Below, piece by piece: positions 1 to 14,459 of a DNA stretch of 64,000 nucleotides. Positions within the stretch are counted from its first letter, which is position 1. Every line of letters starts with the position of its first letter. A program made the position numbers and the translations under genes. The notes beneath the pieces are model-generated. The model worked only from the letters and a program-made list of their open reading frames with translations, searched no databases and had not been told where the DNA came from. Source of the DNA: Apostichopus japonicus (lineage: Eukaryota > Echinodermata > Holothuroidea > Aspidochirotida > Stichopodidae). The stretch covers positions 35,084,898-35,148,897 of the forward strand of contig NC_092577.1 of assembly GCF_037975245.1 (NCBI RefSeq), written 5' to 3'.

Positions 1-3000
1 AAATCCCTATTTTCCATGGCGCACGGGGCCCGAAACACATGCCAAATATGCCAATTTTGTTTTGGACTTAGAAAAAAAAATGAAACAGCTCCCATTGACT
101 TTGTGTTAGCTCCGTGAGGCGTTGCAAATGTTCAAGGCCCCCAGTCCCAAGCCCCCCACGGTATGGTACTCAAACTTCGTGAACGTCTAGCTGGTACATA
201 CGAAATTTGGGTCAGGACTTAGTTTGGGCCAAATCCCTATTTTCCATGGCGCACGGGGCCCGAAACACATGCCAAATATGCCAATTTTGTTTTGGACTTA
301 GAAAAAAAAATGAAACAGCTCCCATTGACTTTGTGTTAGCTCCGTGAGGCGTTGCAAATGTTCAAGGCCCCCAGGCCCAAGCCCCCCACGGTATGGTACT
401 CAAACTTCGTGAACGTCTAGCTGGTACATACGAAATTTGGGTCAGGACTTAGTTTGGGCCAAATCCCTATTTTCCATGGCGCACGGGGCCCGAAACACAT
501 GCCAAATATACCAATTTTGTTTTGGACTTAGAAAAAAAATGAAACAGCTCCCATTGACTTTGTGTTAGCTCCGTGAGGCGTTGCAAAAGTTCAAAGCCCC
601 CAGTCCCAAGCCCCCCACGGTATGGTACTCATACTTCATAGACGTCTAGTTGATACATACGAAATTTGGGTCAGGACTTAGTTTGGGTCAAATCCCTATT
701 TTCCATGGCGCACGGGGCCCGAAACACATGCCAAATATGCCAATTTTGTTTTGGACTTAGAAAAAAAAATGAAACAGCTCCCATTGACTTTGTGTTAGCT
801 CCGTGAGGCGTTGCAAATGTTCAAGGCCCCCAGTCCCAAGCCCCCCACGGTATGGTACTCAAACTTCGTGAACGTCTAGCTGGTACATACGAAATTTGGG
901 TCAGGACTTAGTTTGGGCCAAATCCCTATTTTCCATGGCGCACGGGGCCCGAAACACATGCCAAATATGCCAATTTTGTTTTGGACTTAGAAAAAAAAAT
1001 GAAACAGCTCCCATTGACTTTGTGTTAGCTCCGTGAGGCGTTGCAAATGTTCAAGGCCCCCAGGCCCAAGCCCCCCACGGTATGGTACTCAAACTTCGTG
1101 AACGTCTAGCTGGTACATACGAAATTTGGGTCAGGACTTAGTTTGGGCCAAATCCCTATTTTCCATGGCGCACGGGGCCCGAAACACATGCCAAATATAC
1201 CAATTTTGTTTTGGACTTAGAAAAAAAATGAAACAGCTCCCATTGACTTTGTGTTAGCTCCGTGAGGCGTTGCAAAAGTTCAAAGCCCCCAGTCCCAAGC
1301 CCCCCACGGTATGGTACTCATACTTCATAGACGTCTAGTTGATACATACGAAATTTGGGTCAGGACTTAGTTTGGGTCAAATCCCTATTTTCCATGGCGC
1401 ACGGGGCCCGAAACACATGCCAAATATGCCAATTTTGTTTTGGACTTAGAAAAAAAAATGAAACAGCTCCCATTGACTTTGTGTTAGCTCCGTGAGGCGT
1501 TGCAAATGTTCAAGGCCCCCAGTCCCAAGCCCCCCACGGTATGGTACTCATACTTCATGGACGTCTAGTTGATACATACGAAATTTGGGTCAGGACTTAG
1601 TTTGGGTCAAATCCCTATTTTCCATGGCGCACGGGGCCCGAAACACATGCCAAATATGCCAATTTTGTTTTGGACTTAGAAAAAAAAATGAAACAGCTCC
1701 CATTGACTTTGTGTTAGCTCCGTGAGGCGTTGCAAATGTTCAAAGCCCCCAGTCCCAAGCCCCCCACGGTATGGTACTCAAACTTCGTGAACGTCTAGCT
1801 GGTACATACGAAATTTGGGTCAGGACTTAGTTTGGGCCAAATCCCTATTTTCCATGGCGCACGGGGCCCGAAACACATGCCAAATATACCAATTTTGTTT
1901 TGGACTTAGAAAAAAAATGAAACAGCTCCCATTGACTTTGTGTTAGCTCCGTGAGGCGTTGCAAAAGTTCAAAGCCCCCAGTCCCAAGCCCCCCACGGTA
2001 TGGTACTCAAACTTCGGCAACGTCTAGCTGGTACATACGAAATTTGGGTCAGGACTTAGTTTGGGCCAAATCCCTATTTTCCATGGCGCACGGGGCCCGA
2101 AACACATGCCAAATATGCCAATTTTGTTTTGGACTTAGAAAAAAAAATGAAACAGCTCCCATTGACTTTGTGTTAGCTCCGTGAGGCGTTGCAAATGTTC
2201 AAGGCCCCCAGTCCCAAGCCCCCCACGGTATGGTACTCATACTTCATGGACGTCTAGTTGATACATACGAAATTTGGGTCAGGACTTAGTTTGGGTCAAA
2301 TCCCTATTTTCCATGGCGCACGGGGCCCGAAACACATGCCAAATATGCCAATTTTGTTTTGGACTTAGAAAAAAAAATGAAACAGCTCCCATTGACTTTG
2401 TGTTAGCTCCGTGAGGCGTTGCAAATGTTCAAGGCCCCCAGTCCCAAGCCCCCCACGGTATGGTACTCAAACTTCGTGAACGTCTAGCTGGTACATACGA
2501 AATTTGGGTCAGGACTTAGTTTGGGCCAAATCCCTATTTTCCATGGCGCACGGGGCCCGAAACACATGCCAAATATGCCAATTTTGTTTTGGACTTAGAA
2601 AAAAAAATGAAACAGCTCCCATTGACTTTGTGTTAGCTCCGTGAGGCGTTGCAAATGTTCAAAGCCCCCAGTCCCAAGCCCCCCACGGTATGGTACTCAA
2701 ACTTCGTGAACGTCTAGCTGGTACATACGAAATTTGGGTCAGGACTTAGTTTGGGCCAAATCCCTATTTTCCATGGCGCACGGGGCCCGAAACACATGCC
2801 AAATATGCCAATTATGTGTTGGACTTAGAAAAAAAAATGAAACAGCTCCCATTGACTTTGTGTTAGCTCCGTGAGGCGTTGCAAATGTTCAAAGCCCCCA
2901 GTCCCAAGCCCCCCACGGTATGGTACTCATACTTCATGGACGTCTAGTTGATACATACGAAATTTGGGTCAGGACTTAGTTTGGGTCAAATCCCTATTTT

Positions 3001-6000
3001 CCATGGCGCACGGGGCCCGAAACACATGCCAAATATGCCAATTTTGTTTTGGACTTAGAAAAAAAATGAAACAGCTCCCATTGACTTTGTGTTAGCTCCG
3101 TGAGGCGTTGCAAATGTTCAAGGCCCCCAGTCCCAAGCCCCCCACGGTATGGTACTCAAACTTCGTGAACGTCTAGCTGGTACATACGAAATTTGGGTCA
3201 GGACTTAGTTTGGGCCAAATCCCTATTTTCCATGGCGCACGGGGCCCGAAACACATGCCAAATATGCCAATTTTGTTTTGGACTTAGAAAAAAAAATGAA
3301 ACAGCTCCCATTGACTTTGTGTTAGCTCCGTGAGGCGTTGCAAATGTTCAAGGCCCCCAGTCCCAAGCCCCCCACGGTATGGTACTCATACTTCATGGAC
3401 GTCTAGTTGATACATACGAAATTTGGGTCAGGACTTAGTTTGGGTCAAATCCCTATTTTCCATGGCGCACGGGGCCCGAAACACATGCCAAATATGCCAA
3501 TTTTGTTTTGGACTTAGAAAAAAAAATGAAACAGCTCCCATTGACTTTGTGTTAGCTCCGTGAGGCGTTGCAAATGTTCAAGGCCCCCAGTCCCAAGCCC
3601 CCCACGGTATGGTACTCAAACTTCGTGAACGTCTAGCTGGTACATACGAAATTTGGGTCAGGACTTAGTTTGGGCCAAATCCCTATTTTCCATGGCGCAC
3701 GGGGCCCGAAACACATGCCAAATATGCCAATTTTGTTTTGGACTTAGAAAAAAAAATGAAACAGCTCCCATTGACTTTGTGTTAGCTCCGTGAGGCGTTG
3801 CAAATGTTCAAGGCCCCCAGGCCCAAGCCCCCCACGGTATGGTACTCAAACTTCGTGAACGTCTAGCTGGTACATACGAAATTTGGGTCAGGACTTAGTT
3901 TGGGCCAAATCCCTATTTTCCATGGCGCACGGGGCCCGAAACACATGCCAAATATACCAATTTTGTTTTGGACTTAGAAAAAAAATGAAACAGCTCCCAT
4001 TGACTTTGTGTTAGCTCCGTGAGGCGTTGCAAAAGTTCAAAGCCCCCAGTCCCAAGCCCCCCACGGTATGGTACTCATACTTCATAGACGTCTAGTTGAT
4101 ACATACGAAATTTGGGTCAGGACTTAGTTTGGGTCAAATCCCTATTTTCCATGGCGCACGGGGCCCGAAACACATGCCAAATATGCCAATTTTGTTTTGG
4201 ACTTAGAAAAAAAAATGAAACAGCTCCCATTGACTTTGTGTTAGCTCCGTGAGGCGTTGCAAATGTTCAAGGCCCCCAGTCCCAAGCCCCCCACGGTATG
4301 GTACTCATACTTCATGGACGTCTAGTTGATACATACGAAATTTGGGTCAGGACTTAGTTTGGGTCAAATCCCTATTTTCCATGGCGCACGGGGCCCGAAA
4401 CACATGCCAAATATGCCAATTTTGTTTTGGACTTAGAAAAAAAAATGAAACAGCTCCCATTGACTTTGTGTTAGCTCCGTGAGGCGTTGCAAATGTTCAA
4501 GGCCCCCAGGCCCAAGCCCCCCACGGTATGGTACTCAAACTTCGTGAACGTCTAGCTGGTACATACGAAATTTGGGTCAGGACTTAGTTTGGGCCAAATC
4601 CCTATTTTCCATGGCGCACGGGGCCCGAAACACATGCCAAATATGCCAATTTTGTTTTGGACTTAGAAAAAAAAATGAAACAGCTCATATTGACTTTGTG
4701 TTAGCTCCGTGAGGCGTTGCAAATGTTCAAAGCCCCCAGTCCCAAGCCCCCCACGGTATGGTACTCAAACTTCGTGAACGTCTAGCTGGTACATACGAAA
4801 TTTGGGTCAGGACTTAGTTTGGGCCAAATCCCTATTTTCCATGGCGCACGGGGCCCGAAACACATGCCAAATATACCAATTTTGTTTTGGACTTAGAAAA
4901 AAAATGAAACAGCTCCCATTGACTTTGTGTTAGCTCCGTGAGGCGTTGCAAAAGTTCAAAGCCCCCAGTCCCAAGCCCCCCACGGTATGGTACTCAAACT
5001 TCGGCAACGTCTAGCTGGTACATACGAAATTTGGGTCAGGACTTAGTTTGGGCCAAATCCCTATTTTCCATGGCGCACGGGGCCCGAAACACATGCCAAA
5101 TATGCCAATTTTGTTTTGGACTTAGAAAAAAAAATGAAACAGCTCCCATTGACTTTGTGTTAGCTCCGTGAGGCGTTGCAAATGTTCAAGGCCCCCAGTC
5201 CCAAGCCCCCCACGGTATGGTACTCATACTTCATGGACGTCTAGTTGATACATACGAAATTTGGGTCAGGACTTAGTTTGGGTCAAATCCCTATTTTCCA
5301 TGGCGCACGGGGCCCGAAACACATGCCAAATATGCCAATTTTGTTTTGGACTTAGAAAAAAAAATGAAACAGCTCCCATTGACTTTGTGTTAGCTCCGTG
5401 AGGCGTTGCAAATGTTCAAGGCCCCCAGTCCCAAGCCCCCCACGGTATGGTACTCAAACTTCGTGAACGTCTAGCTGGTACATACGAAATTTGGGTCAGG
5501 ACTTAGTTTGGGCCAAATCCCTATTTTCCATGGCGCACGGGGCCCGAAACACATGCCAAATATGCCAATTTTGTTTTGGACTTAGAAAAAAAAATGAAAC
5601 AGCTCCCATTGACTTTGTGTTAGCTCCGTGAGGCGTTGCAAATGTTCAAAGCCCCCAGTCCCAAGCCCCCCACGGTATGGTACTCAAACTTCGTGAACGT
5701 CTAGCTGGTACATACGAAATTTGGGTCAGGACTTAGTTTGGGCCAAATCCCTATTTTCCATGGCGCACGGGGCCCGAAACACATGCCAAATATGCCAATT
5801 ATGTGTTGGACTTAGAAAAAAAAATGAAACAGCTCCCATTGACTTTGTGTTAGCTCCGTGAGGCGTTGCAAATGTTCAAAGCCCCCAGTCCCAAGCCCCC
5901 CACGGTATGGTACTCATACTTCATGGACGTCTAGTTGATACATACGAAATTTGGGTCAGGACTTAGTTTGGGTCAAATCCCTATTTTCCATGGCGCACGG

Positions 6001-9000
6001 GGCCCGAAACACATGCCAAATATGCCAATTTTGTTTTGGACTTAGAAAAAAAATGAAACAGCTCCCATTGACTTTGTGTTAGCTCCGTGAGGCGTTGCAA
6101 ATGTTCAAGGCCCCCAGTCCCAAGCCCCCCACGGTATGGTACTCAAACTTCGTGAACGTCTAGCTGGTACATACGAAATTTGGGTCAGGACTTAGTTTGG
6201 GCCAAATCCCTATTTTCCATGGCGCACGGGGCCCGAAACACATGCCAAATATGCCAATTTTGTTTTGGACTTAGAAAAAAAAATGAAACAGCTCCCATTG
6301 ACTTTGTGTTAGCTCCGTGAGGCGTTGCAAATGTTCAAGGCCCCCAGTCCCAAGCCCCCCACGGTATGGTACTCATACTTCATGGACGTCTAGTTGATAC
6401 ATACGAAATTTGGGTCAGGACTTAGTTTGGGTCAAATCCCTATTTTCCATGGCGCACGGGGCCCGAAACACATGCCAAATATGCCAATTTTGTTTTGGAC
6501 TTAGAAAAAAAAATGAAACAGCTCCCATTGACTTTGTGTTAGCTCCGTGAGGCGTTGCAAATGTTCAAGGCCCCCAGTCCCAAGCCCCCCACGGTATGGT
6601 ACTCAAACTTCGTGAACGTCTAGCTGGTACATACGAAATTTGGGTCAGGACTTAGTTTGGGCCAAATCCCTATTTTCCATGGCGCACGGGGCCCGAAACA
6701 CATGCCAAATATGCCAATTTTGTTTTGGACTTAGAAAAAAAAATGAAACAGCTCCCATTGACTTTGTGTTAGCTCCGTGAGGCGTTGCAAATGTTCAAGG
6801 CCCCCAGGCCCAAGCCCCCCACGGTATGGTACTCAAACTTCGTGAACGTCTAGCTGGTACATACGAAATTTGGGTCAGGACTTAGTTTGGGCCAAATCCC
6901 TATTTTCCATGGCGCACGGGGCCCGAAACACATGCCAAATATACCAATTTTGTTTTGGACTTAGAAAAAAAATGAAACAGCTCCCATTGACTTTGTGTTA
7001 GCTCCGTGAGGCGTTGCAAAAGTTCAAAGCCCCCAGTCCCAAGCCCCCCACGGTATGGTACTCATACTTCATAGACGTCTAGTTGATACATACGAAATTT
7101 GGGTCAGGACTTAGTTTGGGTCAAATCCCTATTTTCCATGGCGCACGGGGCCCGAAACACATGCCAAATATGCCAATTTTGTTTTGGACTTAGAAAAAAA
7201 ATGAAACAGCTCCCATTGACTTTGTGTTAGCTCCGTGAGGCGTTGCAAATGTTCAAGGCCCCCAGTCCCAAGCCCCCCACGGTATGGTACTCATACTTCA
7301 TGGACGTCTAGTTGATACATACGAAATTTGGGTCAGGACTTAGTTTGGGTCAAATCCCTATTTTCCATGGCGCACGGGGCCCGAAACACATGCCAAATAT
7401 GCCAATTTTGTTTTGGACTTAGAAAAAAAAATGAAACAGCTCCCATTGACTTTGTGTTAGCTCCGTGAGGCGTTGCAAATGTTCAAGGCCCCCAGGCCCA
7501 AGCCCCCCACGGTATGGTACTCAAACTTCGTGAACGTCTAGCTGGTACATACGAAATTTGGGTCAGGACTTAGTTTGGGCCAAATCCCTATTTTCCATGG
7601 CGCACGGGGCCCGAAACACATGCCAAATATGCCAATTTTGTTTTGGACTTAGAAAAAAAATGAAACAGCTCCCATTGACTTTGTGTTAGCTCCGTGAGGC
7701 GTTGCAAATGTTCAAGGCCCCCAGTCCCAAGCCCCCCACGGTATGGTACTCAAACTTCGTGAACGTCTAGCTGGTACATACGAAATTTGGGTCAGGACTT
7801 AGTTTGGGCCAAATCCCTATTTTCCATGGCGCACGGGGCCCGAAACACATGCCAAATATACCAATTTTGTTTTGGACTTAGAAAAAAAAATGAAACAGCT
7901 CCCATTGACTTTGTGTTAGCTCCGTGAGGCGTTGCAAATGTTCAAGGCCCCCAGTCCCAAGCCCCCCACGGTATGGTACTCATACTTCATGGACGTCTAG
8001 TTGATACATACGAAATTTGGGTCAGGACTTAGTTTGGGTCAAATCCCTATTTTCCATGGCGCACGGGGCCCGAAACACATGCCAAATATGCCAATTTTGT
8101 TTTGGACTTAGAAAAAAAAATGAAACAGCTCCCATTGACTTTGTGTTAGCTCCGTGAGGCGTTGCAAATGTTCAAGGCCCCCAGTCCCAAGCCCCCCACG
8201 GTATGGTACTCAAACTTCGTGAACGTCTAGCTGGTACATACGAAATTTGGGTCAGGACTTAGTTTGGGCCAAATCCCTATTTTCCATGGCGCACGGGGCC
8301 CGAAACACATGCCAAATATGCCAATTTTGTTTTGGACTTAGAAAAAAAAATGAAACAGCTCCCATTGACTTTGTGTTAGCTCCGTGAGGCGTTGCAAATG
8401 TTCAAGGCCCCCAGGCCCAAGCCCCCCACGGTATGGTACTCAAACTTCGTGAACGTCTAGCTGGTACATACGAAATTTGGGTCAGGACTTAGTTTGGGCC
8501 AAATCCCTATTTTCCATGGCGCACGGGGCCCGAAACACATGCCAAATATACCAATTTTGTTTTGGACTTAGAAAAAAAATGAAACAGCTCCCATTGACTT
8601 TGTGTTAGCTCCGTGAGGCGTTGCAAAAGTTCAAAGCCCCCAGTCCCAAGCCCCCCACGGTATGGTACTCAAACTTCGGCAACGTCTAGCTGGTACATAC
8701 GAAATTTGGGTCAGGACTTAGTTTGGGCCAAATCCCTATTTTCCATGGCGCACGGGGCCCGAAACACATGCCAAATATGCTAATTTTGTTTTGGACTTAG
8801 AAAAAAAAATGAAACAGCTCCCATTGACTTTGTGTTAGCTCCGTGAGGCGTTGCAAATGTTCAAGGCCCCCAGTCCCAAGCCCCCCACGGTATGGTACTC
8901 ATACTTCATAGACGTCTAGTTGATACATACGAAATTTGGGTCAGGACTTAGTTTGGGTCAAATCCCTATTTTCCATGGCGCACGGGGCCCGAAACACATG

Positions 9001-12000
9001 CCAAATATGCCAATTTTGTTTTGGACTTAGAAAAAAAAATGAAACAGCTCCCATTGACTTTGTGTTAGCTCCGTGAGGCGTTGCAAATGTTCAAGGCCCC
9101 CAGTCCCAAGCCCCCCACGGTATGGTACTCAAACTTCGTGAACGTCTAGCTGGTACATACGAAATTTGGGTCAGGACTTAGTTTGGGCCAAATCCCTATT
9201 TTCCATGGCGCACGGGGCCCGAAACACATGCCAAATATGCCAATTATGTGTTGGACTTAGAAAAAAAAATGAAACAGCTCCCATTGACTTTGTGTTAGCT
9301 CCGTGAGGCGTTGCAAATGTTCAAAGCCCCCAGTCCCAAGCCCCCCACGGTATGGTACTCATACTTCATGGACGTCTAGTTGATACATACGAAATTTGGG
9401 TCAGGACTTAGTTTGGGTCAAATCCCTATTTTCCATGGCGCACGGGGCCCGAAACACATGCCAAATATGCCAATTTTGTTTTGGACTTAGAAAAAAAATG
9501 AAACAGCTCCCATTGACTTTGTGTTAGCTCCGTGAGGCGTTGCAAATGTTCAAGGCCCCCAGTCCCAAGCCCCCCACGGTATGGTACTCAAACTTCGTGA
9601 ACGTCTAGCTGGTACATACGAAATTTGGGTCAGGACTTAGTTTGGGCCAAATCCCTAATTTCCATGGCGCACGGGGCCCGAAACACATGCCAAATATGCC
9701 AATTTTGTTTTGGACTTAGAAAAAAAAATGAAACAGCTCCCATTGACTTTGTGTTAGCTCCGTGAGGCGTTGCAAATGTTCAAGGCCCCCAGTCCCAAGC
9801 CCCCCACGGTATGGTACTCATACTTCATGGACGTCTAGTTGATACATACGAAATTTGGGTCAGGACTTAGTTTGGGTCAAATCCCTATTTTCCATGGCGC
9901 ACGGGGCCCGAAACACATGCCAAATATGCCAATTTTGTTTTGGACTTAGAAAAAAAAATGAAACAGCTCCCATTGACTTTGTGTTAGCTCCGTGAGGCGT
10001 TGCAAATGTTCAAGGCCCCCAGTCCCAAGCCCCCCACGGTATGGTACTCAAACTTCGTGAACGTCTAGCTGGTACATACGAAATTTGGGTCAGGACTTAG
10101 TTTGGGCCAAATCCCTATTTTCCATGGCGCACGGGGCCCGAAACACATGCCAAATATGCCAATTTTGTTTTGGACTTAGAAAAAAAAATGAAACAGCTCC
10201 CATTGACTTTGTGTTAGCTCCGTGAGGCGTTGCAAATGTTCAAGGCCCCCAGGCCCAAGCCCCCCACGGTATGGTACTCAAACTTCGTGAACGTCTAGCT
10301 GGTACATACGAAATTTGGGTCAGGACTTAGTTTGGGCCAAATCCCTATTTTCCATGGCGCACGGGGCCCGAAACACATGCCAAATATACCAATTTTGTTT
10401 TGGACTTAGAAAAAAAATGAAACAGCTCCCATTGACTTTGTGTTAGCTCCGTGAGGCGTTGCAAAAGTTCAAAGCCCCCAGTCCCAAGCCCCCCACGGTA
10501 TGGTACTCATACTTCATAGACGTCTAGTTGATACATACGAAATTTGGGTCAGGACTTAGTTTGGGTCAAATCCCTATTTTCCATGGCGCACGGGGCCCGA
10601 AACACATGCCAAATATGCCAATTTTGTTTTGGACTTAGAAAAAAAAATGAAACAGCTCCCATTGACTTTGTGTTAGCTCCGTGAGGCGTTGCAAATGTTC
10701 AAGGCCCCCAGTCCCAAGCCCCCCACGGTATGGTACTCATACTTCATGGACGTCTAGTTGATACATACGAAATTTGGGTCAGGACTTAGTTTGGGTCAAA
10801 TCCCTATTTTCCATGGCGCACGGGGCCCGAAACACATGCCAAATATGCCAATTTTGTTTTGGACTTAGAAAAAAAAATGAAACAGCTCCCATTGACTTTG
10901 TGTTAGCTCCGTGAGGCGTTGCAAATGTTCAAGGCCCCCAGGCCCAAGCCCCCCACGGTATGGTACTCAAACTTCGTGAACGTCTAGCTGGTACATACGA
11001 AATTTGGGTCAGGACTTAGTTTGGGCCAAATCCCTATTTTCCATGGCGCACGGGGCCCGAAACACATGCCAAATATGCCAATTTTGTTTTGGACTTAGAA
11101 AAAAAATGAAACAGCTCCCATTGACTTTGTGTTAGCTCCGTGAGGCGTTGCAAATGTTCAAGGCCCCCAGTCCCAAGCCCCCCACGGTATGGTACTCAAA
11201 CTTCGTGAACGTCTAGCTGGTACATACGAAATTTGGGTCAGGACTTAGTTTGGGCCAAATCCCTATTTTCCATGGCGCACGGGGCCCGAAACACATGCCA
11301 AATATACCAATTTTGTTTTGGACTTAGAAAAAAAAATGAAACAGCTCCCATTGACTTTGTGTTAGCTCCGTGAGGCGTTGCAAATGTTCAAGGCCCCCAG
11401 TCCCAAGCCCCCCACGGTATGGTACTCATACTTCATGGACGTCTAGTTGATACATACGAAATTTGGGTCAGGACTTAGTTTGGGTCAAATCCCTATTTTC
11501 CATGGCGCACGGGGCCCGAAACACATGCCAAATATGCCAATTTTGTTTTGGACTTAGAAAAAAAAATGAAACAGCTCCCATTGACTTTGTGTTAGCTCCG
11601 TGAGGCGTTGCAAATGTTCAAGGCCCCCAGTCCCAAGCCCCCCACGGTATGGTACTCAAACTTCGTGAACGTCTAGCTGGTACATACGAAATTTGGGTCA
11701 GGACTTAGTTTGGGCCAAATCCCTATTTTCCATGGCGCACGGGGCCCGAAACACATGCCAAATATGCCAATTTTGTTTTGGACTTAGAAAAAAAAATGAA
11801 ACAGCTCCCATTGACTTTGTGTTAGCTCCGTGAGGCGTTGCAAATGTTCAAGGCCCCCAGGCCCAAGCCCCCCACGGTATGGTACTCAAACTTCGTGAAC
11901 GTCTAGCTGGTACATACGAAATTTGGGTCAGGACTTAGTTTGGGCCAAATCCCTATTTTCCATGGCGCACGGGGCCCGAAACACATGCCAAATATACCAA

Positions 12001-13990
12001 TTTTGTTTTGGACTTAGAAAAAAAATGAAACAGCTCCCATTGACTTTGTGTTAGCTCCGTGAGGCGTTGCAAAAGTTCAAAGCCCCCAGTCCCAAGCCCC
12101 CCACGGTATGGTACTCAAACTTCGGCAACGTCTAGCTGGTACATACGAAATTTGGGTCAGGACTTAGTTTGGGCCAAATCCCTATTTTCCATGGCGCACG
12201 GGGCCCGAAACACATGCCAAATATGCTAATTTTGTTTTGGACTTAGAAAAAAAAATGAAACAGCTCCCATTGACTTTGTGTTAGCTCCGTGAGGCGTTGC
12301 AAATGTTCAAGGCCCCCAGTCCCAAGCCCCCCACGGTATGGTACTCATACTTCATAGACGTCTAGTTGATACATACGAAATTTGGGTCAGGACTTAGTTT
12401 GGGTCAAATCCCTATTTTCCATGGCGCACGGGGCCCGAAACACATGCCAAATATGCCAATTTTGTTTTGGACTTAGAAAAAAAAATGAAACAGCTCCCAT
12501 TGACTTTGTGTTAGCTCCGTGAGGCGTTGCAAATGTTCAAGGCCCCCAGTCCCAAGCCCCCCACGGTATGGTACTCAAACTTCGTGAACGTCTAGCTGGT
12601 ACATACGAAATTTGGGTCAGGACTTAGTTTGGGCCAAATCCCTAATTTCCATGGCGCACGGGGCCCGAAACACATGCCAAATATGCCAATTTTGTTTTGG
12701 ACTTAGAAAAAAAAATGAAACAGCTCCCATTGACTTTGTGTTAGCTCCGTGAGGCGTTGCAAATGTTCAAGGCCCCCAGTCCCAAGCCCCCCACGGTATG
12801 GTACTCATACTTCATGGACGTCTAGTTGATACATACGAAATTTGGGTCAGGACTTAGTTTGGGTCAAATCCCTATTTTCCATGGCGCACGGGGCCCGAAA
12901 CACATGCCAAATATGCCAATTTTGTTTTGGACTTAGAAAAAAAAATGAAACAGCTCCCATTGACTTTGTGTTAGCTCCGTGAGGCGTTGCAAATGTTCAA
13001 GGCCCCCAGTCCCAAGCCCCCCACGGTATGGTACTCAAACTTCGTGAACGTCTAGCTGGTACATACGAAATTTGGGTCAGGACTTAGTTTGGGCCAAATC
13101 CCTATTTTCCATGGCGCACGGGGCCCGAAACACATGCCAAATATGCCAATTTTGTTTTGGACTTAGAAAAAAAATGAAACAGCTCCCATTGACTTTATGT
13201 TAGCTCCGTGAGGCGTTGCAAATGTTCAAAGCCCCCAGTCCCAAGCCCCCCACGGTATGGTACTCAAACTTCGTGAACGTCTAGCTGGTACATACGAAAT
13301 TTGGGTCAGGACTTAGTTTGGGCCAAATCCCTATTTTCCATGGCGCACGGGGCCCGAAACACATGCCAAATATACCAATTTTGTTTTGGACTTAGAAAAA
13401 AAATGAAACAGCTCCCATTGACTTTGTGTTAGCTCCGTGAGGCGTTGCAAAAGTTCAAAGCCCCCAGTCCCAAGCCCCCCACGGTATGGTACTCAAACTT
13501 CGGCAACGTCTAGCTGGTACATACGAAATTTGGGTCAGGACTTAGTTTGGGCCAAATCCCTATTTTCCATGGCGCACGGGGCCCGAAACACATGCCAAAT
13601 ATGCCAATTTTGTTTTGGACTTAGAAAAAAAAATGAAACAGCTCCCATTGACTTTGTGTTAGCTCCGTGAGGCGTTGCAAATGTTCAAGGCCCCCAGTCC
13701 CAAGCCCCCCACGGTATGGTACTCAAACTTCGTGAACGTCTAGTTGATACATACGAAATTTGGGTCAGGACTTAGTTTGGGTCAAATCCCTATTTTCCAT
13801 GGCGCACGGGGCCCGAAACACATGCCAAATATGCCAATTCTGTTTTGGACTTAGAAAAAAAATGAAACAGCTCCCATTGACTTTGTGTTAGCTCCGTGAG
13901 GCGTTGCAAAAGTTCAAAGCCCCCAGTCCCAAGCCCCCCAAGGTATGGTACTCAAACTTCATGAAAACTTAGCTGGTACATGCGAAATCC
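1..13990 (+). repeat. Satellite array, ~230-bp monomer, higher-order organisation
   Basis: About 61 head-to-tail monomers of 229-230 bp fill the first 14 kb; the one-base length difference is the A-run (7-9 A). Monomers fall into a few variant types, best told apart at the AAACTTCGTGAACG / ATACTTCATGGACG / AACTTCGGCAACG position. Rare variants recur at set distances: an ATTATGTGTT variant at 2811, 5798 and 9243 (2,987 then 3,445 bp), a CCTAATT variant at 9654 and 12641 (2,987 bp), and a TAATTTT variant at 8781 and 12227 (3,446 bp). These are 13- and 15-monomer higher-order periods. The final copy decays from about 13,950. The array enters from before the window, so its full size is unknown. 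Short open frames inside it are periodic artefacts, not genes. Confidence 0.97.
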
Positions 13991-14260
13991 CTATTTTCCA
14001 CGGCGGATAACCTTATTCCATTACAACATTCTTAACAACTCCTGAACCTTACGCCAACTATGTTAACTTGATTATTTCTGTATCGTACGGAAGCGTAGAA
14101 AGGACATTGCATTGACTTGCACACTTAATAAAATATATCAATACGTCAAACTTTTGAAAACTGCGTTTTGCACACTTCGTACAACTTGTCAATACTAAGA
14201 GGCTGGATGACAAAATATACAAGGGAAACATACAAGCACAGAGTACACACAGTACAAATA
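13990..14260. repeat. Satellite-flanking segment, left inverted arm
   Basis: This segment follows the last satellite monomer and recurs as an imperfect reverse complement at about 20,690-20,935, next to the inverted array. Shared landmarks include ACGGAAGCGTAGAAAGGACA, GTACAACTTGTCAA and GGATGACAAAATATACAAG. Satellite and flank were therefore duplicated or inverted together. A short piece of the same sequence (TGTCCTTTCTACGCTTCCGT) also lies near 57,868-57,895, so the flank is itself part of a dispersed element. No coding potential is seen. Confidence 0.8.
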
Positions 14261-14459
14261 TAATTTTCCAATTTGAGATTTCATGTTTAACACATGTATC
14301 TGCCTAAGTTCTACCCTAGTTTCTTCACAGAAAGTAATGATGTTACTATACAGTCATGGAAAGCAATCGGATAGTGATCGCATTGAATACGCCTTTCAAA
14401 CTATTTCGTAATTATACGAACAGCAGAACAGTGTTAATAAAGTGATATCAATTGGAAAT

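Noticed and set aside
1951-13670. Three identical 77-codon open frames (MRRCKSSKPPVPSPPRYGTQ...) in the array
   Set aside because: They recur with the satellite's higher-order period and lack any coding signature; chance frames inside repeats.
1-13990. CENP-B box in the satellite monomer
   Set aside because: I checked the TTCG-containing positions on both strands; none fits TTCGNNNNANNCGGG.
1-13990. CRISPR array
   Set aside because: The repeat is contiguous with no unique spacers, and the genome is clearly animal.
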